From: an uncultured Burkholderiales bacterium
Lineage (GTDB): Bacteria > Pseudomonadota > Gammaproteobacteria > Burkholderiales > Burkholderiaceae_E
Length of the DNA: 5,643 bases
Reading direction: 5' to 3'
NCBI GenBank assembly: GCA_903923345.1
Contig: CAIXXI010000287.1
Coordinates: 1-5,643, forward strand
Each line of letters starts with the position of its first letter. Position 1 is the stretch's first letter. The notes under the pieces were generated by a model, which had not been told where the DNA came from, searched no databases, and worked only from the letters and a program-made list of their open reading frames with translations. A program made the position numbers and the translations under genes. Shown one piece after another: positions 1-4,677 of this stretch.

Positions 1-230
1 AGCAGCCTCATCTCGTAGCCGAAGGCGTTCAGGCTTTGAGTGGCATTGGCGGTCAGCAGATCGGTTGCGTCGATCACGACCGTGCCATTGGTTTGGGCAT
101 AAGCCGCCGACGTGAATGCGAGTGCACAGGCGGTTGCGATCGCACTGAGTTTGAGCTTGGGCACAGGGTTTGCGACGGATTGAGCCGCGGCGGGTGTGTT
201 CGACAAGCGCTTGCTATGAGTGATTTTCAT
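1..230 (-). CDS. Secreted protein of unknown function, 3' part missing (left edge)
   Basis: Only the first 76 codons are in the window; the gene runs off the left edge. The ATG at 228-230 is supported by an AGGAAA ribosome binding site 7 nt upstream on the minus strand. The product begins with an unusually long Sec signal peptide: a basic n-region, a stretch rich in Ala, Asn and Pro, a second basic point (KLK, residues 25-27), a hydrophobic core at about 29-43, and an AYA|Q signal peptidase I site at 45/46. The visible mature part (QTNGTVVIDATDLL...) is polar, with Asn, Thr and Ala. It follows the CsgG-like gene by 94 nt on the same strand, so it probably belongs to the same operon and may be a substrate or accessory of that exporter. 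By position it corresponds to hfaD in hfaA-hfaB-hfaD loci, but I see no sequence signature proving homology. Export is well supported; function is not. Confidence 0.8.
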   Translation of the reverse strand, partial: MKITHSKRLSNTPAAAQSVANPVPKLKLSAIATACALAFTSAAYAQTNGTVVIDATDLLTANATQSLNAFGYEMRL

Positions 231-324
231 GATGGTTTCCTGGCGAGATCAGTTTGGATTCGGAAGAAAATGTGTATGGGTCGTGCTGTGCTTCAGAGGG
301 GGGCTACGGTTCGGGCTGGTCATG
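231..324. other. Intergenic gap within the exporter operon
   Basis: This 94-bp gap separates the stop codon of the CsgG-like gene from the next start. I find no convincing terminator hairpin in it and no clear sigma-70 promoter. Read-through from the upstream gene is therefore the simplest reading. The ribosome binding site of the left-edge gene lies at its end, around 235-241. Confidence 0.5.
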
Positions 325-1683
325 TCATCTCGTGACCTCGAGCGTGGCGATGCGCTGGTATCCGGGGGACTGGCGGGTGATTGCCGGATCGGTCGGTGAC
401 ACGATCCACACCGGAGAGACCCGACGTCCCTCGATGCCCCGCACGGACAGTGCGTCGGTGACCGCCTTGACCCGCCGTTCAGCCAGTTCGCGACGCTGGG
501 GCGGCGGCCAGTTTTCGGTTTCCCGAACGATCAGGTGAACCAGGGCGGTCCCGCCTTGCATGGCATCCGATGCGAGCTTGTCGATCACGCCTTGTGCCGC
601 GCCGGAAATCGCCGTGCTGCTGACTTCAAACTGAATCTGAAGGGTGTCGCCAGCAGGCGGTGCCGAGGCGTTTTGAGGGCCAGCGGATCCGCCCACAGCC
701 GGGCCAACTGCTTGTCCAGTGGGGGCTGCCTGCGGGCGACCAGGCTGCGCGGCTTCCTCGGTACGGGCGGGCAGCGGCACGAGGCGCGGCGCAATGACGT
801 TTGCATCGGAGCGCGCAGCAGCGTCGGTTGCCAGCTTGATGCAGGGCGTCGGGTCCAGCTGGTTGATCGCGCCGACCAGTTCGAGCACGGCGTGTTCGAT
901 GGTCGTTCGAACGCCAAACTGCAAGGGCTCCTGGCTCTTGTCGCCGACGTTGAAATTCAGGAGCTGCGAGCCGAAGAACCGGTAGACGTTGGCGCCGACC
1001 TCGATCCCGATGATCTGTTTTTGCAGGCTTGAGGTTCGAATCACCTGCAAGGAACTGGTGTCGACGATGCGCAGGTCGACACCCACGTTCATCGTGAATT
1101 TGCGGGCTTTGAAGCCGACACCCGAGACATCGAGTTCGGTGCCGCCGGATGAAATGTTGTAGTTCGCTTCGGTGATGCCACCGACGATGTAGTACTGCGA
1201 GCGCATGATCGACCCGCCGAAATAGGGCACCCACGGAACCGGCGGTTTGCCCTGCTCAACGATGTGCCTGCGGCCATCGCCGAGTTGGCGTCGGTCGGCA
1301 TAGGCCAGTTCGAGTTCGGCGATTCGCGTGTCGAAGCGCTCGTGCAGTGTGATCGTCGTGCCCAGCTTGCCGAGGGCGGAATAGACCATCTGGGCGCCGC
1401 CCTGGGTGATGGCATTGCCTTCGAGCTGGCTGTATTTCCCGGTGTAGTCCTTGACGTCGCCGACCGACACCGCAAGGGTCGGCATCCGGTGTTGCTGGAT
1501 GCTTCGGGCCAGGCAGCTCAGGCCGTGTTCGGTCGGTGTGTGGTTCTGTCGAACCGGCGGACCGACGACCACGGCGTCCTCGCCAGGGACTTGCTGACGG
1601 CCCACCGCAGCGCAACCCGACAGCACGATCAGGGTCAGGGCTGCGGCGCTCAGCCGCACGGTGACAGGGGAGTGGAATCGCAT
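325..1683 (-). CDS. CsgG/HfaB-family outer-membrane secretion lipoprotein with C-terminal OmpA-like domain
   Basis: Predicted lipid-anchored pore subunit for export of surface proteins, as in curli (CsgG) or holdfast-anchor (HfaB) systems. Residues 1-24 are a lipoprotein signal with lipobox LSGC (lipidated Cys24). Residues about 60-280 match CsgG: a VSVGDVKDYTGKY segment like the CsgG start, an ISSGG...VDLRIVD transmembrane-hairpin region, and ANVYRFFGSQLLN...EPLQ (about 231-255), which parallels E. coli CsgG GVFRFIDYQRLL...NEPV. A Pro/Ala/Gly linker (301-345) leads to an OmpA-like fold (347-452) with IQFEVSS, LAERRVKAV...RGI and a final RIATLEV strand. E. coli CsgG is only about 277 aa and has no such domain. 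I chose the ATG at 1681-1683 over one 33 nt earlier because it has a GAGGG ribosome binding site, gives a clean lipoprotein signal, and avoids overlap with the upstream gene. The exporter family is fairly sure; the substrate is inferred from the neighbours. Confidence 0.87.
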   Translation of the reverse strand: MRFHSPVTVRLSAAALTLIVLSGCAAVGRQQVPGEDAVVVGPPVRQNHTPTEHGLSCLARSIQQHRMPTLAVSVGDVKDYTGKYSQLEGNAITQGGAQMVYSALGKLGTTITLHERFDTRIAELELAYADRRQLGDGRRHIVEQGKPPVPWVPYFGGSIMRSQYYIVGGITEANYNISSGGTELDVSGVGFKARKFTMNVGVDLRIVDTSSLQVIRTSSLQKQIIGIEVGANVYRFFGSQLLNFNVGDKSQEPLQFGVRTTIEHAVLELVGAINQLDPTPCIKLATDAAARSDANVIAPRLVPLPARTEEAAQPGRPQAAPTGQAVGPAVGGSAGPQNASAPPAGDTLQIQFEVSSTAISGAAQGVIDKLASDAMQGGTALVHLIVRETENWPPPQRRELAERRVKAVTDALSVRGIEGRRVSPVWIVSPTDPAITRQSPGYQRIATLEVTR

Positions 1684-1693
1684 TGGCCGATTA

Positions 1694-1698
1694 CCCTC
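1694..1698 (-). promoter_or_regulatory. Ribosome binding site of the CsgG-like gene
   Basis: On the minus strand GAGGG lies 10 nt before the ATG at 1683 and overlaps the TGA stop (1697-1699) of the upstream gene. This favours translational coupling and decides the start: the alternative ATG at 1714-1716 has no comparable site. Confidence 0.7.
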
Positions 1699-2359
1699 AG
1701 ACGCCTGAACAGGCATTGCTGCCGGTCACGCTGGCGGCGAGGTTGCCGGTGTTGCGCTGCTGGGAATTCAGGGCCTGGTCAGTGCGTCCGCTGCCCACGC
1801 TCGAGGTGCCGCCACTGACCACAGTTCTGGAGCCGGTCACGCCGGCACTGAGTGAGCCGGCATTGCTTTGCGAATTGCTCAGGCTGCCCGCGGGCACCAG
1901 GTCGGACGCACTGGTCATGACCGGATTGCCGAACCCTGACGGAGAAAAACCGTTGCTTGCGCTGTTGGCGAGCGTGCTGGAACTGGTGCTGCCGGAGGCG
2001 GTGAGGGTGGGGGAGGAGGTGCTTGCAGTGGTTGAATTCGTTCCCGAATTGCCGGCAGACGAGGCGGTGAGCGAGCAGTTGTACTGCCGCTGGATGTTGC
2101 TGATGTTGGTGGTGTTGTAGACCGGCTTGACGGCATCGTAGTAGCCGCTGCGCTTGCGCTCGACGGTCTCAAGCGCGGTGTTGCGGATCGACTTGTCCGA
2201 GCTGGACGTGAAGTCCCATGAGCTGTTCTGGCCGATTCCGTTTGCAAGGGCTGGGAAACAGACGGTCGCCAGCGCAGCCAGAAGGAGCGCTTTTCCGAGC
2301 GGCGTTCTGGCGCTGCCGGTCGATTGAGAGATGCTGCGGCGACGCTGTAAATGAAGCAT
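1697..2359 (-). CDS. Secreted Ser/Thr/Asn/Gly-rich protein, candidate substrate of the CsgG-like exporter
   Basis: This 220-aa protein belongs to no family I can name. It has a basic n-region (QRRR), a hydrophobic core at about 24-36 and an ALA|N cleavage site at 39/40, so it should enter the periplasm. The mature part starts with a non-repetitive segment (about 45-95: SSWDF, IRNTALETVERKRSGYYDAVKP, NTTNISNIQRQYNC). A low-complexity Ser/Thr/Asn/Gly/Ala tract follows (96-150). An imperfect repeat NSQ.xNxGxLxAxVTGS occurs twice, at 162-177 and 198-214. The mature chain has only two cysteines, Cys94 and Cys217, which could form a disulfide. The composition and the Gln/Asn/Gly spacing recall curli- or HfaA-like surface subunits, but this is inference. 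It sits 13 nt upstream of the CsgG-like gene. The ATG at 2357-2359 has a partial GGGTGA site; an in-frame TTG at 2401 has none and would spoil the signal peptide. Confidence 0.82.
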   Translation of the reverse strand: MLHLQRRRSISQSTGSARTPLGKALLLAALATVCFPALANGIGQNSSWDFTSSSDKSIRNTALETVERKRSGYYDAVKPVYNTTNISNIQRQYNCSLTASSAGNSGTNSTTASTSSPTLTASGSTSSSTLANSASNGFSPSGFGNPVMTSASDLVPAGSLSNSQSNAGSLSAGVTGSRTVVSGGTSSVGSGRTDQALNSQQRNTGNLAASVTGSNACSGV

Positions 2360-2470
2360 TGTTTTCACCCATTCAGTTGCGGTTTCGAGGCTCGGTCGCA
2401 ACCGAATCAGAGAGATCGATTGCGTGAACGCATCCTATGGAGTGAGCGCAGAGCGATCTGAGACGGATTC

Positions 2471-2486
2471 CACACATCGCTGTGTG
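2471..2486. repeat. Perfect palindrome CACACATCGCTGTGTG
   Basis: The 6-bp arms CACACA and TGTGTG flank a TCGC core, so the site is a 16-bp inverted repeat. It lies 112 bp upstream of the start of the secreted-protein gene. There is no T-run, so it does not look like a terminator. It could be an operator for the leftward exporter operon. It is not a CRP site: in CRP sites TGTGA precedes TCACA, and here the order is reversed. Confidence 0.45.
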
Positions 2487-2679
2487 CAGAGCAGCCTGGA
2501 AGGGGCGAATTGCGGGGATTCGTGAGGAATTGCTCGGTTGAGACGGACGAATGGCGTCTGCAGGCGAGTCAGCGGGGCGCTGATACAACAGGGGTGTTTT
2601 GCGGGGGATGGGCTGGGGATGCGCGAGGGCTGGGCTTTTATGGAGCTGGGTCAGCTGGTGATGAGCTGCCAAGACACCT

Positions 2680-2688
2680 TGTTATAAT
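2680..2688 (+). promoter_or_regulatory. Extended -10 promoter of the antitoxin gene
   Basis: The sequence TGTTATAAT is a perfect extended -10 element (TGnTATAAT) reading rightward. No good -35 box lies 16-18 bp upstream, which extended -10 promoters can tolerate. Transcription would start near 2694-2697, giving a leader of about 90 nt before the ATG at 2788. Confidence 0.6.
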
Positions 2689-2692
2689 TTTA

Positions 2693-2708
2693 CATAATAT
2701 ACATTATG
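2693..2708. promoter_or_regulatory. Palindromic probable operator CATAATATACATTATG
   Basis: The 6-bp arms CATAAT and ATTATG flank ATAC and overlap the start point expected from the extended -10 box just upstream. Phd/YefM antitoxins bind palindromes at their own promoters and repress them, so autoregulation of the downstream antitoxin gene is a natural reading. The binding itself is inferred. Confidence 0.5.
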
Positions 2709-2787
2709 CGAAATAAATGCTCAGCGCATAGCCTGCGGTCTGCCTCTGCTAGCCTAGACTTGAACTCGTTTTGGTTGGGGAACGCCG

Positions 2788-3018
2788 ATGGAGACGGTGA
2801 ACATTCAGGACGCCAAGACGCGTCTGTCCCAGTTGGTCGATCGGGCCGCATCTGGAGAAGATGTCGTCATCAGCCGAAACGGCAAACCGATCGTACGAAT
2901 CACCCGCTTGGAGGCGTCGAAGCGCCAAGTCAAGTTTGGCGTGTTCAAGGGCAAACTGACGATTCCGGAAGACTTTGATGCGCCTTTGCCCGATGAGGTT
3001 CTGGCGCCGCGGGTCTGA
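2788..3018 (+). CDS. Phd/YefM-family antitoxin without an adjacent toxin
   Basis: The 76-aa product fits the Phd/YefM family: METVNIQDAKTRLSQLVDRA (1-20) followed by GEDVVISRNGKPIVRI (23-38) forms the DNA-binding dimer half. The tail FGVFKGKLTIPEDFDAPLPDEVL (50-72) is the toxin-neutralising type usually paired with PIN-domain VapC toxins. The ATG follows a GGGGA ribosome binding site by 8 nt. In such modules the toxin gene normally starts within a few bases of the antitoxin stop. Here only 30 bp remain before the 3' end of the oppositely oriented arsC, so no toxin is present. The C-terminus ends abruptly as APRV, where family members usually carry a few more residues, so the end may have been altered when a toxin was lost. 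It may be a solitary repressor, an antidote for a toxin encoded elsewhere, or a remnant. Confidence 0.87.
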   Translation: METVNIQDAKTRLSQLVDRAASGEDVVISRNGKPIVRITRLEASKRQVKFGVFKGKLTIPEDFDAPLPDEVLAPRV

Positions 3019-3032
3019 CCCTCTTCGTCGTG

Positions 3033-3046
3033 ACGCGGGGCGTTTT
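3033..3046 (+). terminator. Weak candidate terminator after the antitoxin gene
   Basis: A short inverted repeat ACGC-GGG-GCGT (3033-3043) runs into TTTT (3043-3046) in the gap between the convergent antitoxin and arsC genes. The 4-bp stem is short for an intrinsic terminator. No T-run follows in the leftward direction, so it would serve only the plus-strand transcript, if either. Confidence 0.25.
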
Positions 3047-3048
3047 GA

Positions 3049-3471
3049 TCAGCCTCGACGTCGACCGGAATCGATGACCTGCTCGCCGTCTTCTTTGGTG
3101 AACACAGGCAGCTGCGCCACCGGCAGCAATTCAAGGACTGCTTCGGATGGCCGGCACAACGCCGTGCCCAGTGGGGTTTCAACGATCGGGCGGTTGATCA
3201 GGATCGGATGGGCGAGCATGAAATCAATCAGTTGCTCATCGGTCCAGTGCGAGTCGCCCAAGCGCAAGTCGGCATAGGGCGTCCCCTTTTCCCGCAGGAT
3301 CGCCCTGGGCGGCAGCCCGATCGCGGCGATCAGTCCTTTGAGGCGCTCGCGCGATGGCGGCGTCTTCAGGTATTCGACGATGGTCGGCTCGATGCCTGCA
3401 TGGCGGACCAGCGCCAGGGTGTTGCGCGATGTCCCGCAAGCAGGGTTATGAAAAATCGTGATGGAGGGCAT
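3049..3471 (-). CDS. arsC: Arsenate reductase, glutaredoxin-dependent (ArsC family)
   Basis: Cytoplasmic enzyme that reduces arsenate to arsenite using glutathione and glutaredoxin. The 140-aa product matches the plasmid R773 ArsC type along its length: HNPACGTSRNT at 8-18 carries catalytic Cys12, and the three arginines known to bind the oxyanion fall at the same numbers, Arg60 (AILR), Arg94 (INRP) and Arg107 (LCRPSE). TKEDGE near 125-130 is also typical. The start at 3469-3471 gives the standard N-terminus MPSITIFHNPAC; an upstream in-frame start would add 38 unrelated residues lying inside tatD. The gene begins 13 nt after the tatD stop, so it is probably the last gene of the holB-pilZ-tatD operon. 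No arsR, arsB or acr3 gene is in the window, so resistance would need an exporter elsewhere. Confidence 0.96.
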   Translation of the reverse strand: MPSITIFHNPACGTSRNTLALVRHAGIEPTIVEYLKTPPSRERLKGLIAAIGLPPRAILREKGTPYADLRLGDSHWTDEQLIDFMLAHPILINRPIVETPLGTALCRPSEAVLELLPVAQLPVFTKEDGEQVIDSGRRRG

Positions 3472-3484
3472 CGTGAGCTCGCTT

Positions 3485-4264
3485 TCAGGCGTCGATCCGG
3501 AAACACCGGAAGAAATTAGCGGTCGTGGCGTCGGCCAGGGATTCTGCATCCAGTCCGCGCAATTGCGCGATGAACTCACCCACATGCCTCACCAGACCCG
3601 GTTCATTGGTCTTTCCCCGATGCGGCACCGGTGCCAGGTAGGGTGAGTCGGTTTCGATCAGCAGCCGGTCCAGGGGCACGGCCGCAGCCACCTCACGCAA
3701 GGACTGAGCACTCCTGAAGGTCACGATGCCTGACATCGAGATATAAAAACCGAGATCCAGCGCGGCCCGGGCGACCTCCCAGGTTTCGGTAAAGCAGTGC
3801 ATCACACCGCCGATCGCATCGGCACCCTCTTCTTTCAGGATGGCGAGCGTGTCTGCCGAGGCCGAACGGGTGTGAACGATCAGGGGTTTGCCACTTTGCC
3901 GGGCCGCCCGGATATGCACCCTGAAGCGCTCGCGCTGCCATTCATGGGTCTGGGCCGGGTCGCCCTCCGCTCGAAAGTAATCCAGACCGGTTTCGCCGGT
4001 TGCAATAATTCGAGGATGAGCCGCCAGCCGCACCAGGGTGGGCACATCCGGCTCCAGGCAGTCAGGGTAATCGGGATGAACGCCCACCGATGCGTACAGG
4101 TTTTCATGGGCCTGCGCGAGGGCAAGCACCCTGGGAAAGTCTTCCAGGGTCACACTGACGCACAGGGCGCGGTCGACGCGGTTTTCCCGCATACGCGCCA
4201 GGATTGCGTCGAGATCTTGAGCGAGTTCCGGGAAGTCGAGGTGGCAGTGGGAGTCGATATACAT
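3485..4264 (-). CDS. tatD: TatD-family metal-dependent DNase/hydrolase
   Basis: This is a full-length (259 aa) TIM-barrel metallohydrolase of the TatD/YcfH family, whose members act as 3'-5' exonucleases or in DNA repair; the exact substrate is not set by the sequence. All metal ligands are visible: His6 and His8 in DSHCHLDF, Glu91 in GETGLDYF, His131 in IVHTR, His156 in MHCFTE and Asp206 in IETDSPYL, followed by the family motif PHRGKTNEP (214-222). A GAGG ribosome binding site overlaps the stop codon of pilZ, 14 nt away, so translation is probably coupled. In gammaproteobacteria a TatD paralogue commonly follows holB and pilZ, as here. Nothing is missing or broken. Confidence 0.97.
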   Translation of the reverse strand: MYIDSHCHLDFPELAQDLDAILARMRENRVDRALCVSVTLEDFPRVLALAQAHENLYASVGVHPDYPDCLEPDVPTLVRLAAHPRIIATGETGLDYFRAEGDPAQTHEWQRERFRVHIRAARQSGKPLIVHTRSASADTLAILKEEGADAIGGVMHCFTETWEVARAALDLGFYISMSGIVTFRSAQSLREVAAAVPLDRLLIETDSPYLAPVPHRGKTNEPGLVRHVGEFIAQLRGLDAESLADATTANFFRCFRIDA

Positions 4265-4278
4265 CGCTCGACACTACC

Positions 4279-4677
4279 TCAGAACGTGTGAGTGGGTCCT
4301 GCTTGCGGTCCGCTGGCGCCGATCAGGTCTTCGATTCGCGCCTTGATCTGTTCGCCGACATCGGAGCGGGCGAACTGGATGCCCAGGCCCTGTTGACGGC
4401 CGGTGCTGCCTGCCGGGGTGAGCCAGACCACCTTGCCTTGCACGGTGTACCGGGTCGGGTCGTCGGGCAGGGTCATGATCAGATACAGATCATCGCCCAG
4501 AGAGGCTTGTCGAGTGGTCGGCACAAAAAGCGCCCCGCCCTGCACCATCGGCATGTAGGCAGCCCTCAGCACGGCCCGGTCACGAATGGTCAGCGAAATC
4601 AGGCTTGAGCGCCCACTTGCTGCATTCGAGGTGGGCGGCCCGGCAGCCAGGGTGCCGGTTTGCAGCTCAGGGATCAT
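4279..4677 (-). CDS. pilZ: Type IV pilus assembly protein PilZ
   Basis: A small cytoplasmic protein of the PilZ domain type needed for type IV pilus biogenesis, where it works with the PilB ATPase and FimX in studied species. The domain spans about residues 27-104: SLTIRDRAVLRAAYMPMVQGG, LFVPT, LGDDLYLIMTLPDD, GKVVWLTP and QGLGIQF. As in the archetype PilZ, the RxxxR and (D/N)xSxxG motifs of c-di-GMP-binding PilZ domains are absent, with GGALFVPT at the second position, so it should not bind c-di-GMP by itself. The 132-aa length includes a Ser/Gly/Pro-rich N-terminal extension of some 25 residues. The ATG overlaps the holB stop (ATGA) and has an AGGA site (4686-4689) 8 nt upstream. A start 63 nt earlier would lie inside holB and is unlikely. 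No other pilus gene is in the window. Confidence 0.94.
   Translation of the reverse strand: MIPELQTGTLAAGPPTSNAASGRSSLISLTIRDRAVLRAAYMPMVQGGALFVPTTRQASLGDDLYLIMTLPDDPTRYTVQGKVVWLTPAGSTGRQQGLGIQFARSDVGEQIKARIEDLIGASGPQAGPTHTF

Larger units (their letters stand above)
2360..2787. other. 428-bp intergenic region between divergent genes
   Basis: No protein-coding gene is credible here: open frames at 2373-2672 (minus) and 2510-2716 (plus) lack ribosome binding sites and protein-like composition. The region should carry the promoters of both the exporter operon (leftward) and the antitoxin gene (rightward). It contains, left to right, a perfect palindrome at 2471-2486, a direct repeat GCAGAGC (2448-2454 and 2486-2492), a run of six G-tracts at 2591-2634, three AGCTG copies (2644, 2653, 2664), and an AT-rich patch at 2680-2720 with an extended -10 box and a second palindrome. 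I could not place a convincing sigma-70 promoter for the leftward operon. Confidence 0.7.

Noticed and set aside
535..1032. 165-aa open frame on the plus strand opposite the CsgG-like gene
   Set aside because: It is antisense to a gene with clear domain matches, has an Arg/Gly/Ala-biased shadow composition, and has no convincing ribosome binding site.
1683..2120. 145-aa Leu/Val/Pro-rich open frame on the plus strand
   Set aside because: Its hydrophobic look is the reverse-strand image of the Ser/Thr/Gly codons of the secreted protein; nothing else supports it.
2360..2401. TTG at 2401 as the start of the secreted 220-aa protein
   Set aside because: It has no ribosome binding site and would put 14 extra residues, including acidic ones, before the signal peptide. 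The ATG at 2359 is better.
2419..2434. Short inverted repeat TGCG-TGAA-CGCA
   Set aside because: Arms of only 4 bp with mismatched flanks are expected by chance in GC-rich DNA.
2373..2716. Small open frames in the intergenic region (99 aa minus, 68 aa plus)
   Set aside because: They lack ribosome binding sites and recognisable motifs and overlap the promoter elements.
3019..3180. Remnant of a VapC toxin after the antitoxin
   Set aside because: The plus-strand frames here show no PIN-domain motifs, and the sequence from 3049 on is intact arsC on the other strand.
3797..4608. Plus-strand open frames opposite tatD and pilZ (164 and 134 aa)
   Set aside because: They are antisense shadows of two genes whose motifs are complete.
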